From NCBI GenBank assembly GCA_964244615.1, contig CAXTJP010000001.1:1-64000 (forward strand): a stretch of 64,000 nucleotides of DNA. The letters run 5' to 3'. Source of the DNA: BOG-908 sp964244615 (GTDB lineage: Bacteria; Pseudomonadota; Alphaproteobacteria; Acetobacterales; Acetobacteraceae). Positions 8,363 to 15,461 of this stretch are shown here, in pieces. Under the pieces are notes generated by a model, which was not told the origin of the DNA, did not search any database, and was given only the letters and a program-made list of their open reading frames with translations. The position numbers and the translations under genes were made by a program. Position 1 is the first letter of the stretch. Each line of letters opens with the position of its first letter.

Positions 8363-8554
8363 ATGTCGCGGACGCCCATCGCAACCCTGGCCATCTGCAG
8401 CTTCGTCGTGGCGTGGATCGCCGCCGCGGCGGTGCTGGCCGACCACGTGCGGCCGCTGCACTGGTCGGTGCAGGCGGTCTACTACCTGGTGGCCGGCTTC
8501 GCCTGGGTGTTCCCGGTCTGGTGGCTGATGCTGTGGGGCGCGCATAAGCGCTGA
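8363..8554 (+). CDS. Small DUF2842-family membrane protein
   Basis: A 63-residue protein with two membrane helices: IATLAICSFVVAWIAAAAVL and a second around YYLVAGFAWVFPVWWLMLW, ending in a basic tail. Size and the pattern of a LVAG-WVFP-WW second helix fit DUF2842, a family of unknown function common in alphaproteobacteria. The ATG at 8363 is the first start that yields a clean first helix. It is divergent from apt and followed after about 60 bases by an acyltransferase gene. Confidence 0.7.
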   Translation: MSRTPIATLAICSFVVAWIAAAAVLADHVRPLHWSVQAVYYLVAGFAWVFPVWWLMLWGAHKR

Positions 8555-8615
8555 CCCGGCGGCACGCGCCGATATCCCGTCGCTGACCGGGCTGCGCGGC
8601 GCGGCGGCGCTCTGG

Positions 8616-9653
8616 GTGGCCGGCTACCACCTGCTGCTGCCCGCCGCCCTGATCGGCGGCCTGCCCGCGCGGCTGCTCGGGCGCGGCTACCTGGCCGTGG
8701 ACCTGTTTTTCGTGCTCAGCGGCTTCGTCATGGCGCTCACCTACGGCCGGCTGTTCGCGGGCGGTTTCCGGGTAAGGGTGTTCGCGGGCTTTCTGTGGCG
8801 GCGCGTGGCCCGGCTCTACCCGATCTATGGCGCCATCCTGATCTTCCGCTTGCTCTACACCGCCCTGGTCTACGGAACTTTCGACCTGCCGCGGCCCTGG
8901 ATCGCGGCCCCGCTGCCGCATCCCTGGACCGACATCCCCGCCAACCTGCTGCTGGTGCAATCCTGGGGCCTGGCCCCGAGCTCGATCGGGCCGGCCTGGT
9001 CGATCAGCACCGAGTGGGCGGCCTACTGGGCGTTCCCGATGCTGGCCGCGCTGATGCTGCACCGGGGCGCCCGGCTCGCCTGGGCCGGCGCCGCGGCCAG
9101 CCTGGCCCTGCTGCTCGCCACGGCCGCGCTGCTGCCGGCGCACGGCCACGCGCCGACGCTGGATGCGTGGGACGGCCGCACTGCGGGGCCGCTGATGCGT
9201 TGCCTGGCGGGTTTCATCCTGGGCCTCGGGGTCTTTCGGCTGTCCGTTCACCCGGCCACCGCCCGGCTGGCCGGGCAGCCGGCCGCGCTGTGCGCGGTGC
9301 TGGCCGCCCTGGCGGTGCTGCTGGTCGTCCGCGCGCCGGACCTGGCCGTCTACCCGGTGTTTCCGGCCCTGGTGCTGTGCCTGGCCGCAGGCGGCGACTT
9401 TTCCGCCGGGCTTGCACGCCGACGAGTGGTTTGGCTCGGCGAGATCTCTTACTCGCTCTATTTGCTGCACATCTTCCTGCTGCACCCGCTCGACGTGGTC
9501 CGCGCAACGCTACGTGGCGTGCTGCCGCCCGGTCCCACGGACCTGCTGACGGCATGCCTGATCCTGGCCTTCCTGCTCGCCGCCTCTGCCACCTGTTACC
9601 GCTGCATCGAACAGCCCGGCCGAAGGCTGCTGGCCAGGACGATACGGTCTTGA
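8616..9653 (+). CDS. Acyltransferase 3 family membrane protein
   Basis: A multi-span (about ten hydrophobic segments) acyltransferase of the OafA/NodX/WecH superfamily. These proteins usually O-acetylate surface glycans. Seen are the LAVDLFFVLSGFVMAL block, the basic RRVARLYPIY motif, and GEISYSLYLLHIFLLHP near the end. The first conserved block of the family seems to lie upstream of the only usable start: bases 8571-8615 read IPSLTGLRGAAALW in frame. No ATG, GTG or TTG lies between the preceding in-frame stop (8526) and 8616. The true start may be a rare codon, or the 5' end may be damaged. Confidence 0.75.
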   Translation: MAGYHLLLPAALIGGLPARLLGRGYLAVDLFFVLSGFVMALTYGRLFAGGFRVRVFAGFLWRRVARLYPIYGAILIFRLLYTALVYGTFDLPRPWIAAPLPHPWTDIPANLLLVQSWGLAPSSIGPAWSISTEWAAYWAFPMLAALMLHRGARLAWAGAAASLALLLATAALLPAHGHAPTLDAWDGRTAGPLMRCLAGFILGLGVFRLSVHPATARLAGQPAALCAVLAALAVLLVVRAPDLAVYPVFPALVLCLAAGGDFSAGLARRRVVWLGEISYSLYLLHIFLLHPLDVVRATLRGVLPPGPTDLLTACLILAFLLAASATCYRCIEQPGRRLLARTIRS

Positions 9654-9689
9654 TACGTTTGGCGCTGTTCTCTCGCGAGGCGCATCGCC

Positions 9690-10112
9690 ATGGACTCTGC
9701 CACCCCACCCCCACCCCCAGGCGTGATCGCCTACATCACCGTCGCCGGCGGGGAGGCGGCCGTCGCCTTCTACAAGGAAGCGTTCGGCGCGCAGGAGGTC
9801 TATCGCCAGCTCGCCGATGACGGGGTGCGCCTGCTGCACGCACGCCTGGCGATCAATGACGGGATGCTGATGCTGTCGGACGACTTCCCGGAATACACCG
9901 GCGGGGTCTCGAACGTGCCGGTCGCCGGCCAGCCGCGCGGCGTCATCCTGCACATGGCGGTCGCCGATTGCGACGCGGCGTTCGCGCGCGCCGTGGCGGC
10001 CGGCGCGGTGCCGACGATGCCGCCCGCCGACATGTTCTGGGGTGATCGCTACGCCCGCCTGCGCGACCCGTTCGGCCACGACTGGTCGCTGACCAGCCCG
10101 CTGGCGCGTTGA
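9690..10112 (+). CDS. VOC-family (glyoxalase/PhnB-like) protein
   Basis: A 140-residue vicinal-oxygen-chelate fold protein of the PhnB/YdcJ-like group. Diagnostic pieces are GVIAYITVAGGEAAVAFYKEAFG at the N-terminus (given here in parts: an AYITV strand, then AVAFYKEAFGA), LHARLAINDGMLMLSD in the middle, and WGDRYARLRDPFGHDWSL at the end. Such proteins are predicted metalloenzymes or binding proteins, with no assigned reaction for most. It starts 36 bases after the acyltransferase gene, but a functional link is not evident. The family call is firm and the function unknown. Confidence 0.88.
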   Translation: MDSATPPPPPGVIAYITVAGGEAAVAFYKEAFGAQEVYRQLADDGVRLLHARLAINDGMLMLSDDFPEYTGGVSNVPVAGQPRGVILHMAVADCDAAFARAVAAGAVPTMPPADMFWGDRYARLRDPFGHDWSLTSPLAR

Positions 10113-10148
10113 TCCGGGCGATCCGCCGATATTCGTCTGAGAGGGATC

Positions 10149-10225
10149 TGGTCGGAGCGAGAGGATTCGAACCTCCGGCCTCTGGCTCCCGAAGCAAGCG
10201 CTCTACCAGGCTGAGCTACGCTCCG
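10149..10225 (-). tRNA. tRNA-Pro (anticodon CGG)
   Basis: A 77-base cloverleaf on the minus strand with CCA encoded at 10151-10149. The acceptor stem CGGAGCG pairs perfectly with CGCTCCG. The D-arm is GCTC/GAGC. The anticodon loop is TTCGGGA, giving anticodon CGG. The T-arm is GGAGG-TTCGAAT-CCTCT. The anticodon stem CTTGC/GCCAG has one T-C mismatch in the middle pair (29-41). The anticodon and CGGAGCG acceptor fit proline reading CCG. Confidence 0.93.
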
Positions 10226-10295
10226 ACCGAGCGGCGGGATATACCGGCGGGCCGCCCGGTCCGCAAGCACCCCGGCGCGCGCCCCGAGAAGCCCC

Positions 10296-10301
10296 TTGAC
10301 G
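10296..10301 (+). promoter_or_regulatory. Possible -35 element upstream of the 24-residue ORF
   Basis: TTGACG at 10296-10301 lies 57 bases before the tiny ORF at 10358. A -10 match at the usual spacing is weak (around CACTTT, 10321-10326), so this is only a candidate. Confidence 0.25.
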
Positions 10302-10357
10302 ACGCGGCGACACATCCACCACTTTGGTGACCTCAACAACCGAAAGGAGGTGATCCA

Positions 10358-10432
10358 GTGTCTCATTGTCTGATGCACCCGAGTGCCGTCGCGACCTGGA
10401 TGATCACTGCCGGAGTACGTCCCGCGGGTTGA
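10358..10432 (+). CDS. Tiny ORF (24 codons) with an extreme Shine-Dalgarno sequence
   Basis: A GTG at 10358 opens a 24-residue frame (starting MSHCLMHPSAVATW, ending GVRPAG) that stops at 10432. The 15 bases GAAAGGAGGTGATCC (10342-10356) are complementary to the whole 3' tail of 16S rRNA, far more than a normal ribosome binding site. AGGAGG is seven bases before the start. Such a signal argues for a translated peptide, perhaps a leader peptide or a conserved micro-protein. The alternative is a short leftover of an inverted 16S 3' end, since the match covers AAAGGAGGTGATCCAG and then stops. Function unknown. Confidence 0.45.
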   Translation: MSHCLMHPSAVATWMITAGVRPAG

Positions 10433-10480
10433 TCCAGCCCCTTTTGGGAAGCGGCGGCCGCGCTCGGCCGTCAAGCAATG

Positions 10481-10510
10481 CAAGGGCCCCGGAAAGATCC
10501 GGGGCCCTTG
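10481..10510 (+). other. Perfect 12-bp GC-rich hairpin after the tiny ORF
   Basis: CAAGGGCCCCGG (10481-10492) and CCGGGGCCCTTG (10499-10510) pair fully around a six-base loop AAAGAT. No T-run follows on either strand, so it is not a standard terminator. It begins 48 bases after the tiny ORF and could be an attenuator, an RNA stabiliser or part of a small RNA. Confidence 0.6.
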
Positions 10511-10520
10511 TCGCATGAAA

Positions 10521-10573
10521 CTAGAGCATGTTCGGATCGGCCGCTGATCGCGTCTGAGCCGATGATGCTCTAG
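10521..10573. repeat. Long-range palindrome CTAGAGCAT...ATGCTCTAG
   Basis: Perfect 9-bp arms at 10521-10529 and 10565-10573 enclose 35 GC-rich bases. The element directly abuts repeat copy 2 (10574-10644). Together they look like a composite intergenic repeat of the kind common in alphaproteobacteria. Confidence 0.55.
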
Positions 10574-10644
10574 GTCGAGTATGCGCAGCAACCTCCGCGA
10601 CAGCACGACCAGAAGTTTTTTGCTTCTTTTTTCCAAAAAAGAAG
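10574..10644. repeat. Dispersed repeat, copy 2 (conserved box plus T/A hairpin)
   Basis: The box GCAGCAACCTCCGCGACAGC and the following ACGACCA are shared almost base for base with the copy at 19604-19640. It is followed by AAGTTTTTTG and a perfect 10-bp inverted repeat CTTCTTTTTT (10623-10632) / AAAAAAGAAG (10635-10644). It lies 27 bases beyond the end of the LOG gene, which reads toward it, so it may end transcription there. Confidence 0.7.
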
Positions 10645-10670
10645 GCCTTCCTGCCTTCCACCCAAGCTAG

Positions 10671-11267
10671 TCAAAGCCGATCCGCGTCAGCCGGGGTGGC
10701 GGCCCCCAAACGGCGCAGCCGCGCCAGGATCGAGGCCACGTCCGGCAGCACCTCGTAGAGGCCGAAGGTGCTCTCGGACGCGAAGCCGTCGGTCACCGAC
10801 CGCTCGAAGGCGGCCAGCAGCCCGTCCGCCCAGCCGCCGACGTTGCAGACGAGTACCGGCCGGTCGTGCAGGCCGAGCTGGCGCCAGGTGACGATCTCCA
10901 CCGTCTCGTCCAGCGTGCCCAAGCCCCCGGGCATGGTCACGAACGCGTCCGCACGGTCGAACATCAGGCGCTTGCGGCTGTGCATGCTGTCGGTGACGAC
11001 CAGCTCGGTCAGCCCGCCATGCGCCACCTCCATGGTCGTCAGGAACTCCGGGATCACGCCCAGTACCTGCCCGCCGCGCGCCAGCACGGCATCGGCCACC
11101 GCACCCATTAGGCCCACCCGGCCGCCGCCGAAGATCAGGCGTATGTCGAGGTCGGCCAGGCCGTGGCCGAGCGCCATGGCGGCCTGCAGCCAGGCGGGGT
11201 CGCGGCCGGGACGGGAGCCGCAGAAGACGACGACGGAACGGGGCAACAGGCTCTCCAGGTCAGGCAA
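10671..11267 (-). CDS. LOG-family nucleotide 5'-monophosphate phosphoribohydrolase (TIGR00730)
   Basis: A 198-residue Rossmann-fold protein of the LOG/YvdD family. These enzymes split the N-glycosidic bond of nucleoside monophosphates, including cytokinin nucleotides. The signature PGGLGTLDE is at residues 113-121, preceded by MHSRKRLMF; the N-terminal VVVFCGSRPG and FGGGRVGLMG glycine loops are also present. All catalytic motifs look intact. The bacterial substrate is usually AMP or a modified nucleotide rather than a hormone, so no gene symbol is given. The DUF1491 gene lies just upstream in the same direction. Confidence 0.92.
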   Translation of the reverse strand: MPDLESLLPRSVVVFCGSRPGRDPAWLQAAMALGHGLADLDIRLIFGGGRVGLMGAVADAVLARGGQVLGVIPEFLTTMEVAHGGLTELVVTDSMHSRKRLMFDRADAFVTMPGGLGTLDETVEIVTWRQLGLHDRPVLVCNVGGWADGLLAAFERSVTDGFASESTFGLYEVLPDVASILARLRRLGAATPADADRL

Positions 11268-11283
11268 AGGACGGTCCGATACG

Positions 11284-11619
11284 CTACACCACCTTGCCGG
11301 CGAAGGGCGGCAGCAGGTCCGGCGCGTCGAACTCCACCACCCAGAGGTCGGGATCGCGGCCGACCTGCCGGGCCACGTAGGCGTCGGCCACGTCCTCGGT
11401 CACCGGGCCCGCTCCGGTGCCGCGCATCCAGCTGCGCTCGCCGCCCTCCCCGCTCATCTGGCTCAGCACGCTGATGCCCTCGCGGCCGCGCAGCACCAGC
11501 AGCACGCCGCCGGCATCGGCGTCGCCACGGCGCAGCACCGCGCCGCCGCGCCCGTCCTGGAACGCCAGCCGTAGCGCCGCCGACACCCACAGCCCGGCCT
11601 TGACCCGTGCCTCGCCCAA
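11284..11619 (-). CDS. DUF1491-family protein
   Basis: A protein of about 111 residues resembling DUF1491, an alphaproteobacterial family of unknown function. Visible features are the N-terminal VKAGLWVSAALRLAF strand, RRGDADAGGVLLVLRG, and the C-terminal YVARQVGRDPDLWVVEFD block. A TTG at 11619 is proposed as start because the conserved region begins a few residues later. An ATG at 11685 would add 22 unlike residues. It reads into the LOG gene after 16 bases, so both are likely in one transcript. Confidence 0.7.
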   Translation of the reverse strand: MGEARVKAGLWVSAALRLAFQDGRGGAVLRRGDADAGGVLLVLRGREGISVLSQMSGEGGERSWMRGTGAGPVTEDVADAYVARQVGRDPDLWVVEFDAPDLLPPFAGKVV

Positions 11620-11700
11620 AACACCCGCCTTCCCGGCGCACCCGCCGCGCTGTAATCGCTTCGTCTCACCGCGCCCGGCGCACACACACGAGGCTACCCC

Positions 11701-12705
11701 TTGCGCTTACGCCCGCTTGCCGCAGCCTGCACCGTCATCGCCGCGATCCTCCTGGGAGCCTGCCCGACGACGGCCCGTGCCGCCGACCGCGTGAGCTTCG
11801 GCATCGACTGGCTGGCGGAGGCCGAGTACGGCGGCTACTACCAGGCGGTTGCCCAGGGCATCTACACCCGCCACGGGCTGGACGTCACCATCCGGCAGGG
11901 CGGCCCGCAGGTGAACCAGGCGCAGCTGCTGATGGGCGGCCGGCTGGACTTCACCATCGCCGGCAACAGCTTCCTGGCGCTGAATTTTGCCCGCGAGGCC
12001 CTGCCCTTCGTGGTGGTGGCGGCCATTTTTCAGAAGGATCCGGCCGTGATGCTGGCGCATCCGGGCGTCGGCCACGACAGCTTCGCCGCGCTGAAGGGTC
12101 ACCCGGTCATGATCGGCGCCGACACGCGGATCGGCTGGTGGAACTTCCTCAAGCAGCGCTTCGGCTACACCGACGACCAGATACGCCCCTACGCCTTCAG
12201 CCTGGCACCGTTCCTGGCCAACAAGGACGCGGTGCAGCAGGGGTATCTCGGCTCCGAGCCGTTCCTGATCCGGCAACAGGGCGGCTTCGACCCGGTGGTG
12301 CTGCTGCTCTCGGACGCGGGCTTCTCGGGCTACGGCAGCCTGATCGCCACCAGCCAGGATCTGGTGCACCGCAACCCCGACCTGGTGCAGCGCTTCGTCG
12401 ACGCCACGGCCGAGGGCTGGCGCAGCTACCTGGAGAGCGACCCGAGACCGGGCAACGCGCTGATCAAGCAGGCCAACCCCGACATGACGGACGCGCTGCT
12501 GGATTACGGGCGGGAGGCGCTGCGGGGGCACGGCATCGTCGAATCCGACGACGCGCTGACCATGGGCATCGGCGCCATGACCGACGAGCGCTGGCACGAT
12601 TTCTTCGACCAGATGGTCAAGGCCGGGCTGTACCCCGCCGCGCTCGACTACCGCCACGCCTACACGCTGCAATTCGTGCACAAGGCGGCCCCGGCCGCGC
12701 CCTGA
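11701..12705 (+). CDS. ABC transporter substrate-binding protein, NMT1/THI5-like (pyrimidine type)
   Basis: A 334-residue periplasmic binding protein with an N-terminal signal sequence ending near ARAAD. The NMT1/THI5-like domain begins DRVSFGIDWLAEAEYGGYYQAVAQGIY. Relatives (ThiY) bind thiamine pyrimidine precursors such as formylaminopyrimidine. The conserved GGRLDFTIAGNS and IGADTRIGWWNFL stretches fit that group. The TTG at 11701 is the start before a clean basic-hydrophobic leader. It is followed without gap by the ATPase gene (TGATG overlap) and then the permease, a complete importer. No TPP riboswitch is recognisable upstream, so thiamine-linked regulation is not supported here. Confidence 0.87.
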   Translation: MRLRPLAAACTVIAAILLGACPTTARAADRVSFGIDWLAEAEYGGYYQAVAQGIYTRHGLDVTIRQGGPQVNQAQLLMGGRLDFTIAGNSFLALNFAREALPFVVVAAIFQKDPAVMLAHPGVGHDSFAALKGHPVMIGADTRIGWWNFLKQRFGYTDDQIRPYAFSLAPFLANKDAVQQGYLGSEPFLIRQQGGFDPVVLLLSDAGFSGYGSLIATSQDLVHRNPDLVQRFVDATAEGWRSYLESDPRPGNALIKQANPDMTDALLDYGREALRGHGIVESDDALTMGIGAMTDERWHDFFDQMVKAGLYPAALDYRHAYTLQFVHKAAPAAP

Positions 12706-13463
12706 TGCTGGAGCTGATCGACGTCGGCAAACGCTTCGCGGACGGCACATTGGCGCTGTCCGGCATCAACCTGGCCTTGACGCGGCACGATTTCCTGGTG
12801 CTGCTCGGCCCCTCGGGCTGCGGCAAATCCACCCTGCTGCGGCTGATCGCCGGCCTCGACAGGCCATCCTCCGGCCTGCTGCTCTGGGCGGCCAGCCCGC
12901 CGGCGGCGGGCGAGATCGGCTACGTGTTCCAGGACCCGACGCTGATGCCCTGGGCCACCGCGCTGCAGAACGTCAGCCTGCCGCTGCGCCTGCGCGCCGT
13001 GGCCGACGCCGAGCCGCGCGCCCGCGCGGCGCTGGCCCAGGTAGGCCTGAGCGAGTTCGCCGGCGCGCGCCCGCGCACGCTGTCGGGCGGCATGCGCATG
13101 CGCGTCTCCATCGCCCGCGCCCTGGTCACCCGCCCGCGCCTGCTGCTGATGGACGAGCCGTTCGCGGCGCTGGACGAGTTCACCCGCCATCGCCTGCAGG
13201 ACGAGTGCATGGCGCTGACCCAGGAGCTGGGCTGCACCACCGTCTTCGTCACCCACTCGCTTTACGAGGCCGCGACGCTGGCCACGCGTGTGGTGCTGAT
13301 GAGCCCGCGCCCCGGCCGCATCGCCGAGGAGCTGCCCGGTGCCGCCGCTGACAACCGGCGGCGCATGGGCGGCGCCTTCACCGCACGCCTGACCCGGCTG
13401 TCCAAGGCGGTGCAGGCTCTGCACGTGCCCGATGACGACCTAGCCCGCGTGACCGCCCCATGA
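12705..13463 (+). CDS. ABC transporter ATP-binding protein (ThiZ/TauB-like)
   Basis: A 252-residue nucleotide-binding subunit that drives the importer encoded around it. Walker A is GPSGCGKST (35-43), the Q-loop is FQDPTLMPW, the signature is LSGGMRMR, Walker B is LLLMDEP, and the switch histidine is in FVTHSLYEA. This is the nitrate/sulfonate/taurine/pyrimidine class of ATPases. The ATG at 12705 overlaps the binding-protein stop, and its own stop overlaps the permease start (ATGA at 13460-13463). Confidence 0.93.
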   Translation: MLELIDVGKRFADGTLALSGINLALTRHDFLVLLGPSGCGKSTLLRLIAGLDRPSSGLLLWAASPPAAGEIGYVFQDPTLMPWATALQNVSLPLRLRAVADAEPRARAALAQVGLSEFAGARPRTLSGGMRMRVSIARALVTRPRLLLMDEPFAALDEFTRHRLQDECMALTQELGCTTVFVTHSLYEAATLATRVVLMSPRPGRIAEELPGAAADNRRRMGGAFTARLTRLSKAVQALHVPDDDLARVTAP

Positions 13464-14206
13464 GGCACCTGGCCGTCTTCGCCGCCTTCGCCGTCGCCCT
13501 CGGCCTGTGGCAGGCCATCGTCACGCTGGCCCACGTGGCGCCCTACCTGGTGCCGTCGCCGCTCGCCATCGCCCTGGCGCTTGCCGACGACGCGCCGGTG
13601 CTGCTGCGCGCGCTGGCGGCCACCCTGTCGGTGACCGCCACGGCGCTGGTCTGCGCCGTGGTGCTGGGCCTGGTGCTGGCCGCGGCCATGTCGGCCAGCC
13701 GCTGGGCGCGGGCGGCGATCGCCCCCTGGACGGTGATCGCGCAGGTGACGCCGGTGGTGGCCGTGGCGCCGCTGATCATCGTCTGGATCGGCGACCCGTT
13801 CGCCGCAATGGTGGTCTGCGCCACGGTGGTCGCGTTCTTCCCGGTGTTCTCCGGCACCGCGGCCGGCCTGGCCGCGACGCCGCCCGAGTTGCTGGATCTG
13901 TTCCGGCTGAACGGCGCAAGCCGCGTGCAGGAGATCTTGCGCGTGCGGCTGCCGGCGGCGATGCCGCTGTTCCTGGCCGGGCTGCGCGTCTCTGGCGGCC
14001 TGGCGCTGGTGGGCGCGGTGGTCGCCGAGTTCGTCACCGGCGCGGGCGGCGTCGCGTCGGGCCTGGCCTTCCGCATCCTCGAGGCCGGCTACCGGTTGCA
14101 GACGGCGCGCATGTTCGCCGCCCTGGCGCTGCTGTCGGTGGCGGGACTGGCCATCGACACCGCGCTGGGATGGCTCAGCCAGCGCCTGCTGGCCCGCTAT
14201 GGCTAA
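13460..14206 (+). CDS. ABC transporter permease (ThiX/SsuC-like)
   Basis: A 248-residue inner-membrane permease with about six hydrophobic helices. The cytoplasmic coupling (EAA) loop is visible as LNGASRVQEILRVRLPAA (residues ~153-170), which contacts the ATPase. Together with the two preceding genes it forms one transporter for a small N-containing compound, most likely a thiamine pyrimidine precursor judging by the binding protein. The start overlaps the ATPase gene stop. Confidence 0.93.
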   Translation: MRHLAVFAAFAVALGLWQAIVTLAHVAPYLVPSPLAIALALADDAPVLLRALAATLSVTATALVCAVVLGLVLAAAMSASRWARAAIAPWTVIAQVTPVVAVAPLIIVWIGDPFAAMVVCATVVAFFPVFSGTAAGLAATPPELLDLFRLNGASRVQEILRVRLPAAMPLFLAGLRVSGGLALVGAVVAEFVTGAGGVASGLAFRILEAGYRLQTARMFAALALLSVAGLAIDTALGWLSQRLLARYG

Positions 14207-14240
14207 TTCCCAAGGGCCGCGCCTTGGCCTAGAACGCGCC

Positions 14241-14447
14241 ATGCCCAAGCCGCAACGCACCCTGACCGAAGGCCAGCGCGCCTACGAAGCCAAGCGGGCC
14301 GCCCGCGCCGGCATGTCGCTCGACAAATGGCTGGCGGAGAAGGACCGCGAGGCCGCGCGCACCCGCAAGGTGGCCGAGACCAAGCCCGCCAAGCCGCCGG
14401 GCTTGCTGAAGCGGCTGCTGGAACGCGCTCACAAACCTCTTAAATAA
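14241..14447 (+). CDS. Small basic hypothetical protein
   Basis: A 68-residue lysine/arginine- and alanine-rich protein (MPKPQRTLTEGQRAYEAKRA at the start, KPPGLLKRLLERAHKPLK at the end), predicted mostly helical and cytoplasmic. I do not recognise a named family. An in-frame ATG at 14199 would add 14 residues overlapping the permease gene. The ATG at 14241 is preferred because the charged, helix-like sequence begins there. It is followed at once by repeat copy 3. Confidence 0.6.
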   Translation: MPKPQRTLTEGQRAYEAKRAARAGMSLDKWLAEKDREAARTRKVAETKPAKPPGLLKRLLERAHKPLK

Positions 14448-14450
14448 GTA

Positions 14451-14520
14451 AAAGTTCCTTGCTTCTTTCTTTCAAGAAAGAAGGCATTCTTTTCTGAAGA
14501 AAAGAAGCAAAAGACTTTTG
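14451..14520. repeat. Dispersed repeat, copy 3 (double hairpin)
   Basis: Two consecutive inverted repeats: CTTCTTTCTT (14462-14471) / AAGAAAGAAG (14474-14483), and TTCTTTTC / GAAAAGAA (about 14487-14506), followed by AAAGACTTTTGG. It begins just after the stop at 14447. No conserved CGCGACAGC box is present in this copy. Confidence 0.65.
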
Positions 14521-14537
14521 GTAATCAAGAGAGCCTG

Positions 14538-15461
14538 ATGCTGATCGTTCATGCCGACTGGAGCAAGCATGCGGCCAAGCGGTGGATGACGGTCATTCGG
14601 CCGGGCTGGCGCGTGGGCGCGGCGGAGCCGGTGGGTGATACGGCTACACTGCTGGCGCGGCTGCGTGGGCGCGCCGGCGGCGGCCCTGTCGCGCTCGGCG
14701 TCGATTGCCCGATCGGGTTGCCGCGCGCCTATGTGGCACGCCATCGTTCCGAACCCGATTTTCCGGCCTTTTTGCGGGCGCTGGACTTGGGCGGAGGTTT
14801 CCTCGACGTGGCGGCGACGCTGGCGGAGACCTCGCCCGCGCGGCCGTTCTACCCGACCCGCGGCATCGCCGGCATGACGCGGCTGACGCACGCCCGGGCG
14901 CTGGGCCTGCCCGACGCGGGCGCGCTTTGCCGCGACTGCGACCGCGCGACGGCCGAGCGTCCAGCGGGCGCGCCGCTGTTCTGGACGCTGGGCGCGAACC
15001 AGTCCGGCAAGGCGGCGATCTCGGCCTGGCGCGAGCTGCTCGTGCCGGCGCTGCACGGACCGGCGCCCCCGGCGCTGTGGCCGTTCGACGGGCCGTTCCT
15101 CGGCCTGCTGGCGCCGGGGCGCGTCGCCGTGGCCGAAACCTACCCCGCCGAGGCGCTGCGGCAGCTCGGCCTGCGCGCGCTCGGCAGCAAGCGACGGCAG
15201 GCCGACCGCGCCGCATACGCCCCCGCCCTGCATCTGGCCATGGACCGGCTCGGCGCGGTGCCGGACGCGCCGGCGCAGATCGAAGACGGGTTCGGCGACG
15301 ACGCGGCCGGCGAGGACCGGCTGGACTGCCTGCTCGGCGCGCTCTGCGTGTTGAGCGTGGTCCTGGGCGCCCGTCCGGACATCGCACCGCAGGACCCTTG
15401 GATCACACGCTGGGAGGGCTGGGTGCTCGGCCAGACCGCCCTGCCCGCGCTCCTGGGCTAG
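14538..15461 (+). CDS. DUF429-family protein (predicted RNase H-like fold)
   Basis: A 307-residue protein with the DUF429 pattern: an N-terminal acidic strand (VHADWSKH), GVDCPIGLPRAYV around residues 54-67, AETYPAEALRQLG near 195-208, and a C-terminal DDAAGEDRLDCLLGALC helix. The spaced aspartates and glutamates match the predicted RNase H-like active site of the family, but no reaction has been proven for most members. Its stop overlaps by four bases the stop of the convergent M20 amidohydrolase gene. Confidence 0.8.
   Translation: MLIVHADWSKHAAKRWMTVIRPGWRVGAAEPVGDTATLLARLRGRAGGGPVALGVDCPIGLPRAYVARHRSEPDFPAFLRALDLGGGFLDVAATLAETSPARPFYPTRGIAGMTRLTHARALGLPDAGALCRDCDRATAERPAGAPLFWTLGANQSGKAAISAWRELLVPALHGPAPPALWPFDGPFLGLLAPGRVAVAETYPAEALRQLGLRALGSKRRQADRAAYAPALHLAMDRLGAVPDAPAQIEDGFGDDAAGEDRLDCLLGALCVLSVVLGARPDIAPQDPWITRWEGWVLGQTALPALLG

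Noticed and set aside
10342..10357. 3' end of a 16S rRNA gene on the minus strand
   Set aside because: Only about 16 bases match; the adjoining sequence does not resemble 16S rRNA, so a full gene or large fragment is absent.
11640..11700. TPP riboswitch before the ThiXYZ-like importer
   Set aside because: No CTGAGA or ACCTGATC-type elements are present, and the gap is too short.
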